A stretch of DNA of 64,000 nt from Zygnema cylindricum (GCA_037447655.1 JBBHKE010002033.1:1-64000), one strand, 5' to 3'. Shown: positions 32,188 through 44,503, counted from the first letter of the stretch. Program-made: numbers and translations. Notes: generated from the letters alone by a model not told the origin.

Positions 32188-33253
32188 CACCGTGGATCTT
32201 TATCTGTGTTAATGTTTTTTCAACCACTTAAAAAGGTAAAATTCTTAGCTTCTTAGGGTACTTTCGCATGTAACCGAAACTTTAGTCTTGTAACTTTGTT
32301 TTTAGCGAAGATTTTCCGTACAACTTTCAGTGCATTCGTATGTAAAGAAATGAAATCGTTACTTTAGATCATGACAGTTGTAGACACGGGTATAATTTGT
32401 GACGGTTGTAGACGATAATTCGCGACAATTGATGACGTTTACAAAATAGCGACGTCACGCTCAAATTATGACAGCGTCGACGTCAGAATTTCTAAAACTT
32501 TACGCCATGGTTTTCCTGATTTTGTTTTTTAGTCTTTTCTCACTCTAATCGCCACAAAACACTCCCAACAATGTTAAAAAGATATCGATTTTAGAGATCT
32601 TTCATTTGATACCATTATTGATGTTTTTCATTGCAAGAATTGTGAGATAGACGCGGTAGTGGGAGAGGGAGAGAGAGAGAGGCGCTTTCACTGACTTGGC
32701 TTTTGCGAAATGGCGTCCTTTGGTCGAGACCCCCTCCACGACCCTTGTACGGAAAAAAGCGCACGGAAAAAAGTCACGTACAAGTTGGAATAGTGCAATG
32801 GATTTTTTTTTTTGGTACTCCACGCACAACAGTTGTCAAAAACTTCTGACACTCGCGACAACATCTTTCGATTTTCTCACCTCATGGAACCTTTTTTAAA
32901 ATCACCTCGCGAGGTGATTTCATGTAAAGTTTGGACATGAGCTGGAAGGACGCGAAAGTGGGTCGAAATGCGCTAAATGACAAATTGCATCGCTCTAGAC
33001 GATATTATGCAGTACATATAAAGTTTCAAGGTAACGCAACTTGTACTGTGGTAATTTCATTTTTTTGGTGAGGTTGCGGATTTTCTCTTTTTTTTCTAAG
33101 TTATGGAGGAAAATGACAGAAAATAACTGTAACTTTAGCACATGCGAAAGTACCCTTAATGGCGGTTTCAAATTGAAAATCGGACAAGTGTGTACGGAAA
33201 AAAGACTTTTTAAGTGGCGGAAAAATAATTAACACTAATAGCGATACACGGTG
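32188..33253 (+). mobile_element. TA-target MITE, copy a, split by a second element
   Basis: The ends CACCGTGGATC... and ...GCGATACACGGTG are flanked by TA (32186-32187, 33254-33255). The inner part (CAAATTGAAAATCGGACAAG) matches copies at 35213, 44284 and 50661. An unrelated 900-bp element is inserted at 32256. Apart from the insert the MITE is about 163 bp. The TA duplication points to a Tc1/mariner-type or similar mechanism. Confidence 0.75.
32256..33155 (+). mobile_element. PIF/Harbinger-like non-autonomous element nested in the MITE
   Basis: 900 bp with perfect 16-bp terminal inverted repeats GGGTACTTTCGCATGT. It is flanked by TTA (32253-32255 and 33156-33158), the 3-bp TWA target typical of PIF/Harbinger. 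No transposase. The internal part includes GTTGTAGAC repeats, also seen at 44990-45180, so a related copy lies there. Confidence 0.8.
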
Positions 33254-33255
33254 TA

Positions 33256-33780
33256 CTGCACAAAACCTTCAATTATTTTCGTTTTTGCTTACCCGACCGT
33301 ACCCGTTTTTTTTTTTTTTTGTGAATCACCCGCCCTAATCTTGCCTGCTCCCAAAATATGGCACCCGAATCCGCTCCGGATCCGATGTGGGGGTCGGGTA
33401 ACGGTCGGGTAGGGATTCGGATACCCGATTGCGACCTCTGACATGGAGAAATCATATAGATCGGTAGTAAAAAAATAATCGGCATGTGGACATCGGGCCG
33501 ATGTGATTCGATACCCAAAATTGTTTGTATCGGCGTTAAATGTTGTTCTCGGTTCTATTAATTATAAATTACTGTTCGCCGCGCACACTTGTCGGGTACT
33601 TTTTCGACGGTTGCGATGGAGCGTTAATATTCCTGGCTTTCCGACTGACCTTGTAAATGAATATCGGTTACGTGGGGTGTGCACGCAGAAAAGTTAAATA
33701 AACGGCGAAACGCTAACGACAACTGCCTACACGGTTTACCGTACGGCTGTCCATGGTATTTGATGTATCATTGTCGTACT
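33256..33780. other. Spacer between MITE and the gene A promoter
   Basis: No gene found. It contains a poly-T run (33308-33320) and CGGGT-rich words. Confidence 0.35.
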
Positions 33781-33811
33781 TTCCTTCGAAGCTCACGCGG
33801 CTTTCTTTGGA

Positions 33812-34056
33812 TGACGTGGCATCCATGAAGCGAATAGAAGACACGTGGATACACCTCCTTCTACTTAGATCCACGTGGTCGTCGACGTTCAAAAGTTCAA
33901 ATTCTTTTCGTTTTTCGAATAATTTCTAATTTTCGTTCCGACCTTTCGTTTTTCCACAGCTTTGTCGTTTCGATTATTTTGGCTCTCTGCAGGACTCCGA
34001 TTTTTCTTCGTAGGTTCTCAATCTTTCATTTTTCTTCCAGCTATTTACTCTCTCTC

Positions 34057-34088
<32 letters not shown>

Positions 34089-34161
34089 CCTCTTTCCCCC
34101 GCTCTCTCTCTCAAAGCACTCTTTCCTGGTCTCTCTCTCTCTCCTTCTTCTCCTCCCAACC
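33812..34161 (+). promoter_or_regulatory. Probable promoter and 5' UTR of LOR gene A
   Basis: In the 350 bp before the ATG there are TGACGTGG (33812-33819) and two G-boxes CACGTG (33842-33847 and 33872-33877), the core for plant bZIP and bHLH factors. A CT-rich tract (34050-34150) directly precedes the start codon, as in many plant 5' UTRs. Regulation by bZIP factors is inferred. Confidence 0.5.
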
Positions 34162-37100
34162 ATGGCTTCTCACCCGCCTCCTCATCCTCCACGCCAGGCT
34201 GTCAGTTTATTCGGTTCTACGTACGTTCTTCCGTACGAAACGACCCTCGTACTAAAAGAAAAGTTCACTCTTTCGGGCGACGATATGGACATTAAGGACG
34301 TGACGGGCGTCTGCCACTTCAAACTCAGAGCCAAGTATTCATTCTAACCTTAGAACGTTATGATTCGTCACTATTTTTGATTTGACCTTTAGCATGGAAA
34401 AGTACAGTACGCCAATCGTTATTAGCGTTGTGTCGCTAATTCCGTCCCGCTTTTTTTTTTTTTTTATTCTCAAATAGAACTATCCACACTATTTAAAAAA
34501 ACCCTAATTCCTAATTAGAATGGACGATTTCTTCGAAATTTTTCAAATTCCCAATTAGCGTAAACCACGCTAATTATTCGTATACGCTAAAAAAACTTAC
34601 ACGCTAATAACGATTGGCGGTGTAAGTACACCGCTAATCGTAATTAGAGTAAATAACGCTAATTCGTTCGACCTAAATTTCGACTCTATCCCCTTAAATA
34701 GAGTAAAATTCCTTTTGAAAAAGTTCTATCACACAAATTAGGGTTCATAACTCTATTTTTTTTTTTTTTCTCTGTTTTTACTCTAATTTCTTATTTACTC
34801 TAATTACGATTCGCGGTGTACTTGTTTTAAATTACGATCGTTACGCTTTTTGGTAATGTTGGATATCGGATAAAATCATATTGCGATAAGTTCGAGATAC
34901 GATATTCAATATATCGATTATCGACAAGTTAGTGGCCTCGATATATCGTAGCGGAACCAACATATTATATCGCGATATATTTGGTACAAGGTAGGTGTCC
35001 GTACACATACAGTACAAAAAATCGTACGAAAACACCCCCCCCCCCAACTTAGCCCTGATATTTAGCTCCTCCATATATCGAAGCGACATATCCATTTACA
35101 GGGTACCCAAATATAGGTACATATCGAATATCGGCAAGGGGCCCTCGGTACCCAACATTTCTTTTTGGCTTTTGAATTCTGAATTTGAATTTTGAAAAGC
35201 TGACGCGAAGTACAACGCTTATCGCTGCTTCACGTTTTTTTCGCCTCTGAAAATATGTTATTTCCGTGCGCACATGTCGGATTGTCGATCCGACGGTCGC
35301 GATTGGAAGGTAAGATTCTCGCCTTCAAATTGGCGCTCTCCAATCGAAAAATCGAACATGTGTGCTCGACGGAGAGATGTTTTAATTGGCGGAAAAACGT
35401 CAACGCTAATCGCGATACGTATTAAACTTGTAAATTTTGACTTTTTGAGGCTTTTACATTTTGATCACTTTTAAAGTAACTTTATTTTTCCTTTACATTT
35501 TGGTCGTTTAGAGCTAGCAGAGTAATTGTTCTGACTGTTTTCCTGAATATATTTACTATTATTGTTATTATCTTTTGAAGATCCTTTGGAAAGAAATGTG
35601 AGCAAAACTGTGAAAATTATATGGACTTATTAGTTTCAATTTTTGTTTAATTCTGTTTTATCGTAGTTTTTTGTTAGATTACAAAATCTAAATATAAAAG
35701 GTATTTGGCAATGGTTTTACAAAATTGACTATTTGTTTGGTGCCAAGTAAATTTCTTAAATCATATTTTTTTCTAGTGAAACATCTTTTATTTTTCTTAT
35801 TTTGTCAAATTTGTTTGAAAAATGGCCCAATTATACTTGTGGGGTTTTTGTAAAATTTTGAGACATTGGCAAAACCTCGGACGGCTTTTAAAATATTCAT
35901 CATGTTGTGTTGTATTGTGCGCAATTTATTGTATTGTGATGTACAGTATCGTATTCTATTGTATTGTAACGTAATGTATTTCATTTTATTTTATTGTAAT
36001 GTAATATATTGTATTATAGTCTTTTGTGTTGTATCGTAATTAAATGTATTGTATTGTAATGTAATGTGCTGTACGTACTGTATCGTATTGTGTATTGTAT
36101 CATAAATCGTATCACATTGTATCATTTTGTGTTGTACTGTATTGGATTGCTTTGTATCATAATGTGATGTAGGGTTGCGTTTTTGTATTGTATGTATTGT
36201 CTTGAATAGTATTGTGTTTTAATAATGTGATGTGATGTGATGTGATGTAATGTGATGTAATTTGATGTGATGTCATGTAATGTGATGAAATGTGATGTAA
36301 TGTGATGTAATGTGATGTAATGTGATGAAATGTGAAGTAGCGTGATGAAATGTGATGTGATGTAACGTACTGTAATGTATTTTATAGCTCATCATACTTT
36401 ACTGTATTTTTAATGTCTCTATTGTAATTGGCCCTTATTATCTGTGCTGCAGCCATCAGATCATAGTTGTTCACAGCGTTTAGTGCGAACAATTCAATCG
36501 CGACGAATTATACGTAACAAACACATTGAGCATTATGTACAAATTGTTAAAAATCTTTAATCATCCGTACACTTCCATACATAAAAAACAAAAAAAAATA
36601 CATATAGCACAGTTTGTAAATTTTCCGTTATATGAGCGTCAAACAATATAGAATAGTTATATACGTATCTCACTCCATGTTTGTATCCGAATTCCTTCAT
36701 CAACTGGTAACGGCCAATATAAAAACAGGCTACGTCTGCACATAGTAGACCCAGGTTAAAAAGTTGGCAGGAGCAAATTTTTGTCAAAGTCTGTTTGGCT
36801 GATGATATCTGACAGAAAGCCATAGCCGCCTTCTCTCTCGACTGCAAAAAAATAAAGTACAGACCATGTACAAATGACATTTTTCACATTCAACATTGCA
36901 CGACATAAAAATAAATCATATTAAAAAATGATCAATCATTTTAATCCAAAAAAAAAACAACTTTTTTATCTATCTCTACTCTAAGTCTTCTTCTCCTACA
37001 TCAAGGTCCATGATGTCTTCATCCGAAACCTCTTCCCCTACCTCCCTTTCCTCTTCTTCCCATGCCATCAAGTTCTCATCATAGCTAACATCCTTAGTTT

Positions 37101-40100
37101 TTTTTAACAGCTTCAGATTAGTGTAAACACAAACCAAATCATTAGCCCCTTTAGCCGTTAACCTATTTCTTTTCTTAGAGTGAATATGTTGACCAATTCT
37201 GCTCACAGGAGCAGGCAGCTGAGCATTGTGCAAGTATTTTTACTGCAACCCTTCTGCAAGATAGGAGTGGCGGAGCCAAACTCTTGCCACAATTGCCAAA
37301 CTCTTGCCACAATTTCCACGCAGACATCTTCCTTTCACAAGATAGTGTAATTTCCTTACCAAAAACTCCCTCAAAACCTCTATATTTTGACAATTGTACG
37401 CGGGTATCTTCTTTCTCCTCCACATTTGGAAGCATCCTCTCCAACATTGTCTGAAAACCTTCCATAACTGTCGCGTTTGCATGTTGCCCATACGCTAGAC
37501 TTTGATACTCCGGATCAAGTACAAAGTCGCCCGCATAAATGGGACTATGCGCCATCTTCCACCTCGCCACCCAAGCTGTCTTCATTTCTTCCAAAATCTG
37601 CATGCCCTCATGAATATTACCTCCTCCAGCGCAAGCGAAATTCTCCAAAAAGTGTCCAATCGCGTAAAATCCGTGGTAAACCTTCCCCACATTCGAGCCA
37701 CCTTTGTCGCATTCCCACATTAACCGCACCACACGTTTTGAAATTGACACGACCTCACTCACTCTAACCCAAAACGATGTGCTTAAAACGTGGACCCTAA
37801 TCTTAGCCCCCTCTATCCTGTATATATGCTTCCCCACTCGTTCCTTAAATTTATCATCAAACATCAAACGCTCCAGACTTTCTTTCACATCTAATAACCT
37901 CTGGAGCATAATAAAATTTGTGGCAAACCTAGTCTCTCCAGGTTTCAGAAGCCGAAGTTCAGAAATTCTATTGAATATGGCTACACTAATGCTATGATTA
38001 GTGATGAATTTCAGTATTTCTGTTGCTGTCCACCCGTATGATGTGATCGTGGCACCGGTGACATAAATAGTTTCCTCATAAGTAGCCAAATCTTTCTTCA
38101 CCTTTGTCTCGGTCTCTAATAGGAGACGATTTCTCATTGCATTACGGATTTGCAACTTGTAAGTTCCACCTTCATCACCGGTCTTCTTCATCGCTGCCTT
38201 GAAATATGGATCCTTAAATGCATTTTTTATTTTTTTCTGCACAACTGGCATTCGGAATAGGTAGAAATCTGCTGGTGAGTTCATCCAAGTCACACATTAC
38301 ACGTTTTTGAGAGGAATTTGCAGTTTTTTGGTTTTACGATGTACTAAACTCCTCTTTCACCTCGTCTGAACACATTGTGGAGGCTCTAATCCCTGCAATC
38401 TTGACGTTTCCAAGAAGATGATTTCTGATCCTCGTCGCTTGGGCGTTATATTCGAAGTTGTAATAAATACAGACGCATAATCAGTTGGCGACCAGAATCC
38501 CACCATCTGCAACCTCAGGTGCTCCCACTCCTCTCCTCGAATTTTGGGCATGGTTGCTTCTTCCAAAGTATTGAAGAGAGGATTGTTAAAAGCTTGGGAG
38601 GGAGGAGGGTAGGATATAGGGAGGCCGCTTCCTTGCGGATTCGTTTTCAAGATTCCATGGCGGCTTCTTTCAAAAAAAATGAAGAAGACGCCCGTACATT
38701 TTTCAAACTTACCGCGCGAAAACATTGTGACGTTTCAACGTCTCTTTTCAAAAATGTCCGTACATTTTCGATGAAATGACGTACACGTTCCGTGATGTTT
38801 CTGTCACGGGACAGGAGCGACGTATCTTTTCCTCGAATTCCGTACATTTCTGTAAAAAAACGTACAATTTACGGGAAATATTGTACTTTCCCCTTAAACT
38901 GCCCGTTCAGTTTACCGGATAGAAGGTACAGCGCGTTTTTTTGCGATTTTTTCAATAGTCACGAATTATACGTTTCAATCGTAAAAATTTAAAAAATCGC
39001 TCAATTTGAACAACACTGCATCAGATCAATAAACTTCTAGCCCTTATCGTTTTTGCTTGGTATTTTATCTATGTGTTTGTTTATTAATTTATGTATTTTT
39101 TTTTTGTTTATTTGTGACAGAGTGATAAGTGTTCGTCAAAAAAGGGCGTTTTACGACAGTGCCGGAAGACTTATTTGTTGCATAATGAAAAACATTTTAA
39201 GTTTCCGCAAAAAAGTTTTTATCTGCCCAGGAGAAGAACCGGAAAAATCAAAAGCACTCGCGGAAGTTCGGAAAGGTTTGCATTTCTTAAGACGAGAGGC
39301 CCGGGTGAGTGGACTTTTCGAGATGAAAAGGGAAGGGGAGAGGGATGGGACGGGGATAGAGAGGGAAGGGGAGAGAGGGAGGGGGAGTTGGAGCAGGGAG
39401 AGGGGAAGGGGGGAGAATGGAGACACTTTAAATTTTGCAGATTTTCTTTTTGTAGTTCTTGAATCTTTGGATTTTGAGTATCTGAATTATTTTTAATAAT
39501 GTTTAACATTTAAATATATTTGATTTTGGACCCCATTTTCAGGTTTTTTTTAGAGATAATGGTTCTCATATCCCCGACCTTGTCATTCAAGGATCTATTT
39601 TCGACCGAGCTTTTCGGGTTCGTTTTTTTTTTTTTTTTTTTTTTTATCACTTTTTGTTATTATTATTATTTGTCCAGTCAGTCCTTTTAAGCTTCCAAAT
39701 TGATTATTTTTAATGTAAAAAAGTTAGCTGCAATTTTTTCTTTATAAGATCTTTGAATCCTTTGATTTAAAAACAAATAAATGCTAATTATTACATGAAC
39801 AAAAAAAAAGCGATTTTATAAAAAGAGATTTTTGAGATTTCATTTTTAACTGTTTTACGAAAGAAAAAAATATTTAAAATAACAAAACAGTAGCATGTTT
39901 CCCGACTAAATTTAATTTTCAACCATTTTCTCTTTCATTTGTTTTTTTTTTTTTTTTTTTTTGCGTGTTCCGTTGACCACACTTAATTCTTAACCTTTTT
40001 CCTTTTTTTTTTTTTTCTTTTTTTTTCTCTTTTTTACAGATTTTAGACGGTGGAGGACGTCCTTTAGCGACTGTTTCTCGCGATATTTTAACGGCGGGAT

Positions 40101-40207
40101 TGATTTTTTTCGGAAAAGCGACATATTATTTACGAATTTTTCCTGGCGTCGATACGGCTCTTATGGTCATTTTGGTTACAGTTATCGAAGAAATGTACAA
40201 CAATTAG
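34162..40207 (+). CDS. LOR gene A: LURP-one-related (tubby-C-like) protein, 199 aa, four exons
   Basis: Exons: 34162-34334, 39121-39304, 39543-39617, 40040-40207; total 600 nt, in frame. The ATG has an AACCATGG context. Residues 10-57 carry Y-V-L-P-Y-E-T-T-L-V and D-V-T-G-V-C-H-F. Exon 2 has Y-D-S-A-G-R-L-I and V-F-I-C-P-G. Exon 4 has Y-Y-L-R-I-F-P-G-V-D-T-A-L-M-V and V-T-V-I-E-E. This order is that of the LOR domain (DUF567; Arabidopsis LURP1/LOR), a 12-strand barrel around a helix; LURP1 acts in defence against oomycetes but the biochemical role is unclear. Splice sites are canonical except a weak first donor (GTATTC). Intron 1 is 4.8 kb and holds a MITE, a simple repeat and a dead hAT transposase. 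AATAAA lies near 40287. The exon 1 to exon 2 link is inferred from phase and paralogues. Confidence 0.8.
35213..35419 (+). mobile_element. TA-target MITE, copy d
   Basis: 207 bp, CAACGCTTATCGC...GCGATACG, flanked by TA at 35211-35212 and 35420-35421. The inner part (CACATGTCGGATTGTCGATC) matches the copy at 50661. It lies within intron 1 of gene A. Confidence 0.65.
35890..36390 (+). repeat. Degenerate pentanucleotide repeat array
   Basis: First a TATTG/TAATG phase (35900-36130), then a TGATG phase (36220-36370), with many single-base variants. About 500 bp within gene A intron 1. The mutation pattern suggests an old microsatellite. Confidence 0.85.
36674..36841 (-). other. Possible isolated exon, 56 codons
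   Basis: On the minus strand an acceptor (TTTTTTTGCAG) and a donor (GTGAGAT) bound exactly 168 open nt (phase 0/0). The peptide has A-D-V-A-C-F-Y-I-G-R and G-Y-K-H-G. There is a weak resemblance to the membrane segment of mitochondrial ATP synthase subunit g, but I would not assign it. It lies antisense in gene A intron 1, next to the dead hAT element. Confidence 0.25.
36976..38553 (-). pseudogene. hAT transposase (BED, DUF659, hAT C-terminal), broken
   Basis: The N-terminus near 38550 reads M-P-K-I-R-G-E-E-W-E-H, then in a shifted frame A-Q-A-T-R-I-R-N-H-L and C-S-D-E-V-K-E-E-F, a decayed BED zinc finger. DUF659 begins at D-P-Y-F-K-A-A-M and I-T-S-Y-G-W-T. It then jumps to L-L-K-P-G-E-T-R-F-A-T-N-F, so an internal part is lost. 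The C-terminus reads A-C-S-C-E-Q-N-W-S-T-Y-S, followed after a frameshift at about 37190 by H-S-K-K-R-N-R-L, the dimerisation motif. A 17- to 18-bp direct duplication (CAAACTCTTGCCACAATT) at about 37279-37315 also disturbs the frame. Terminal repeats were not found. Confidence 0.85.
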
Positions 40208-41715
40208 GCTTTTGATAAGAGTTTCTTCCCTTTTTCTTTTTTTTTCTTTTCCCCGGGTCACTCTATGATGTATATTCTCTGTCTCAATAAAAGAAGCTTC
40301 AGGTACATTTCAGAAGACTTGAAAGGACAGTTGTTTTTGAACGATGTATTTATTGTACTTTGTAGTTAGTGTATTTTATCTTGTACTTTCGTTACTGCAT
40401 GTCACACTGTACTTTTTTAGCTACTTATATGGTGTACTTTCGTAGGCTGTACTTTAGCCTCTGGTTTACCTTGTACTTTTTTAAACTTCTGTACTTGACC
40501 TTGTCCTTTTAAACTTCTGTACTTTTTAACTACTGCACTTTACCTTGTAATTTTTTGCTTTTGAAGTCATTTCACAATCTTGCTGATTTTTTTTTTCTTT
40601 TTTTTGTCCTGTTCTTTTTGTTTTTCACTTATATATTTTGTTAATTCCCAAATTTGTTTCATTTTCGGCACTAAAAAACAAAAAAAAGCTTCATCCTCTT
40701 ATTTTGATTTCTTTCTTTTTTAAATCAATTTATGAGTTGTAAGTTTCAATTCCCAAGATCTCTCTCTCCCCCTCTCTCCCTCCCCTCCCAATCCTTCCCT
40801 CTCCACCTCTCTATTTCATTCTTTTCCTCTACCTCTACCTCCCTCTCTTCTCTCACATCCACCTCACAAATCTACATTTTTATTTGCATGTATTTTCTTA
40901 TTTCTTTTATAACTTGCAAAATGAATGAAATCTACCAACAGAATCAACACAGAAAGGAAAAAACAAAAAAGAAAAAAAAGAAAGAAGAAAAATCAGAAAA
41001 TAATACATTACGGAATGTGACAAAGTAAGATGTCTCCAATTCAGAATTGTATTGTTTATTTAACAATTCAGACCAAACTTTTAAATTTGGTTTTAGACGT
41101 AAAGCATCTAAAATTTTTCGCACGAAAAATCAAACTTTATTTATCAGAAAAGGATACAAACAAACAAAACCTCAAATTCATATAGAGTGAAAAAAAAAAG
41201 AAAACAAAAAAAAAAAAAACTTCGTAAAAAGTACAAGCGTAGCATTGTAAAAATCACACAATAAAAAAAAGAGAGAATTTCAAAAAGATGAAGAATCATT
41301 AAAAAAAAGGAAAAGAAAAAAAGGAAATAAATGATGAAATTGAAAAAAGTACAGTGAAAAAATCAAACCAAAATAAGTACCCAGAATTGTGACAAACAGG
41401 GAAAAGAGTCGCCCTCAACGATTATTGCAGAGACCCCTCTAGTGTATTTACAAAACATAAAAAGAAAAAAAAGCTCTAAGAATAAATCCTTTCATCGCGC
41501 ACTCCACACTAACAACCACTTTCAACTTTCCCAAATCTTGTTTTCCAACAAAATCTCACTTTTCGCGATAAAATACCGATTTAAAACCCTGAGTTTCCAC
41601 AAAACCCGAATTCTCGGCAAGGAAACAATAATTTCCCACAAGAAAACTCTAAATTTTCGCGGCAAAACCCTGGTTTTCCGCAGGAAAATCCTAATTTTCT
41701 GAAACCTGTTTATCA
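40208..41715. other. Spacer between convergent LOR genes A and B
   Basis: Gene A 3' region with a TGTACTTT-rich stretch (40350-40560), CT-rich DNA at 40755-40860 and A-rich DNA at 40955-41350. From about 41520 to 41706 a degenerate repeat lies downstream of gene B. No other gene seen. Confidence 0.5.
41520..41706 (-). repeat. Degenerate ~24-bp repeat downstream of gene B
   Basis: On the plus strand, units of the type CGCGGCAAAACCCTGGTTTT and CGCAGGAAAATCCTAATTTT recur about seven times. A similar array lies downstream of paralogue C at 47115-47330. Probably part of the 3' UTR. Confidence 0.6.
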
Positions 41716-43720
41716 TTATTGGGTCGGTCCCACGAACACATCCTCAATAATTGTTACTAACACAACCATGAGCAACATATCGACACCTGGAACAATTTGT
41801 AAATAGTACGTATCTCTTCCGTACTGAATGACCTCCGGCAAAGCAATATCTCGAGTCACTTCCGCTAAAGTATGTTCTCCACTGTTGACAATCTGAGGGA
41901 GGGACAGAGGGAGAGAGAGAGAGGGAGAGAAAAAAGGGAGAGGGAGAGAAGAAGAAGGAGAGAGACAACGTTATTTTTTTTGCGAGGAAATGCATGTCAA
42001 AATGTGTCAAATTCATGACAAAGAGGTTGACGAAAGTGGGGAAACGAGTGATGGTCAGAAATGGCAAAAATTTATAAGTAAGAAATGAAAGATTCCTGTA
42101 AAGTATATGTTTGTTTTAAATTCTTACTAACATAGAAATGACCCATTTGAAATAAATAAGCAATAAAAATACAAAAAAAAAAAAAATCTTCAATGCGGTC
42201 GACGAAGAAGACAAAAAAAAAGTTGCTTATTAACACAAGAGATAGAAAAGTACATCCACCAAAAGAAAAAAAAAAAGCATATATATATATATAAATACAT
42301 ACATAAATAACGAATAATAATAAAAGGGACATAAACAACAAAAAAAAAAAAAAAAATAGGGGAAAAAGCAAACAAACCAGAAAAGCTGCTTCGCCGAATG
42401 ATCCATAAATCTTAATATCCGGAATTGGCGATTTGTTTCCATTGAAAAAAACCTGCGAATCCCATCAAAATATTATAAAAAAAATGTTAAAATCTTGAAA
42501 TATAATTTAAAATTTTTAAAGTAATCTATAAAACAAACAATGGGAAAAAAAACAAATCCCATTACGCAAAAGAAATGATAGAAAATTATACATTTTCAAC
42601 GAAAACTTATAACGGAAAACAAATTTCTTTGGCAAAAATTTTACCGTCGCGAATAAATGTGCTTTCGCAAAAAAAAACAAAACAAAGAATATATAAATAA
42701 AAGAAAGGAACATATAAAATAAAATAAAATCAACTAAAGTAAAATATCGGAAAAAATAGATGCCTTCCACAAAAAAAATATACTTTTTTAAAACATGCAA
42801 TGCAGTTTATCGTACAGGAAAAAAAAATGTACTTCTTATGCAAACAAAAATGATTTTTGGGAAACAATTTACAAATTAACTCCTGTGATAAAAATTGAAA
42901 ACTCACTTCTATGAAAAAAGCTGAAAAATCACTTCTCCAGAGAAAAAGTTTAAAAATTACTCAAATAAAAATGAAAAAACAACAACAAAAAAAAAAAAAA
43001 AAGCTTTTTAGGGTTTCTCACATGAGCTTGAGAAGGTTCAACTTTCTTAACTTTGGCGATTTTTTTCGATTCTTTAGGGTCCCCGCCCAAACAAATTAAA
43101 GTGGTATTATTTCTGCAATTTTTTTTTGTCATCATCGTCGAACAAATCGCTCTTCCGGAACTATCGGAAATCGCCCGATTTTTATGGCTCTTTCTGTTAA
43201 AAACGAGAGAGGGAAAGAGAAAAGGAGTGAGGGAGGGAGGGAGGGAGGGAGGGAGGGAGGGAAATCAGTATAAATTTGTCCGCTAAAGGACAAACGTCCA
43301 GGCGAAAGTTGTGTGGATATAGAGAGTCCTCTTTCGTAGATGTAACAATTCCCTCCCAAAAAAAACACACCCAATACAAAAAAATACACCCCCCGCCCCT
43401 GAAGCAGACGAACACCCACTTAAAAAAAAAAAACCGAGTTGTAAAAACCATAAAAAAAAAAAAACCAAACCAAAAACACAAAACAAGCAAAAACGAAAAA
43501 AACAAAAAACAACAAAAAACAAAAAACAAAAGCAGAAATTAAACAGAAAAAGAATAAAAAAAACTACTTACATTGCCCGCGATTTGAAATGGAGGACTCC
43601 CGTGACATCTGTCACGTCCATGTCGCGACGTAAGTCCTCCCGCTGAATTAGAGTGGTTTCGTACGGAAGGACGTACTGGGACCCCAGGAGGTTCACCAGA
43701 GTAGGAGGGTGGTGAGACAT
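41716..43720 (-). CDS. LOR gene B: LURP-one-related protein, 190 aa, four exons
   Basis: Exons on the minus strand: 43572-43720, 43022-43193, 42378-42452, 41716-41892; total 573 nt without a stop. Start ATG 43720 (AGCCATGT). Donors GTAAGT, GTGAGA, GTTTGT; acceptors AACAG, CGCAG, CTCAG. Exon 1 has L-L-G-S-Q-Y-V-L-P-Y-E-T-T-L and D-V-T-G-V-L-H-F. Exon 2 has D-S-S-G-R-A-I-C-S-T. Exon 3 has N-G-N-K-S-P-I-P-D-I. Exon 4 has T-Y-Y-L-Q-I-V-P-G-V-D and L-V-T-I-I-E-D-V. It is a complete LOR domain with almost no extra sequence. It lies tail to tail with gene A and in tandem with gene C. Two CACGTG boxes lie 830-860 bp upstream (44553, 44579). Confidence 0.85.
43205..43262 (+). repeat. (GGGA)n microsatellite in gene B intron 1
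   Basis: Purine tract ending in eight tandem GGGA units, directly upstream (in gene sense, CT-rich) of the exon 2 acceptor, where it serves as the polypyrimidine tract. Confidence 0.9.
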
Positions 43721-44283
43721 GGCTGCCGTAGGGAGAGAGAGGGAGAGAGAGCTGGAAGTAGAAAGGAGACTGAGAAAAATGGTGAGGGAAGGACAGCTTT
43801 ATAAGCTTTTTTCCTGACTTCAAGGCAAACACGGAAAGGTACGCACGGAAAGGTACACGCGGAACACGGCTTAGACATGAGCCGTGTTTCCATGTGGTGG
43901 TCTTTGCAGCTGTACGGCCATTACTACCGGCTGTTCTACTGAGGGGACGTCGGTACCATCGGGTACTATATGTAAAGCTACGTGTCGCGTTTTTAGTGGT
44001 ATTATGTAAGTTCAAGATTTTTCAGGTCGTAAAAAGTACGAGCAGCAAATGTACGGTGGACGTCCATTAGCGAAAAAAGTGCGGCTGTTTATTGGATGTC
44101 GTACTTGTGTTGTACCATTTCGTATCAAATGTACATTTTTTTGGGGAAAAATATGTACGGAGATATATGAAGATTCTCCAAGCGTATTGGCGTGAACATT
44201 TGACCGTCGGATTATTTGCTATTTCGAATCGGCGACGCAACGGTGATACACGGGAATCATCAAGTGATTTGACCAGTTGACCG

Positions 44284-44503
44284 CACCGTGTATCGCTTTT
44301 AGTGTTAACAATATTTTCGACACTTGGAACATCTTTTTTACGTAACACATTTGTCAGAAAATCAATTTGAAACCGCTAATCGGAAGGTGAGTATCTCAAC
44401 GTTCAATCTCAACCGTCAGATCCTTAATCCTAGAAGTGTGTATAGAGAAAAATTGTTTTACACGCCAAAAAAATAGCATTAACACTGTTAGCAAAACACG
44501 GTA
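44284..44503 (+). mobile_element. TA-target MITE, copy b
   Basis: 220 bp, CACCGTGTATCGCTTTTAGTGTTAAC at the left and the inverse at the right. The inside is homologous to copies a, c and d. The left TA is lost (CCG). It lies upstream of gene B. Confidence 0.7.

Noticed and set aside
33962-34347. Overlapping plus-strand frames starting at 33962 or 33979 in the CT-rich leader
   Set aside because: They translate the CT-rich 5' UTR. The ATG at 34162 has a better context and matches the paralogous start.
39053-39496. 147-codon single-exon frame around LOR exon 2
   Set aside because: It is exon 2 read through into purine-rich intron DNA; donor GTGAGT at 39305 and the paralogues define the exon end.
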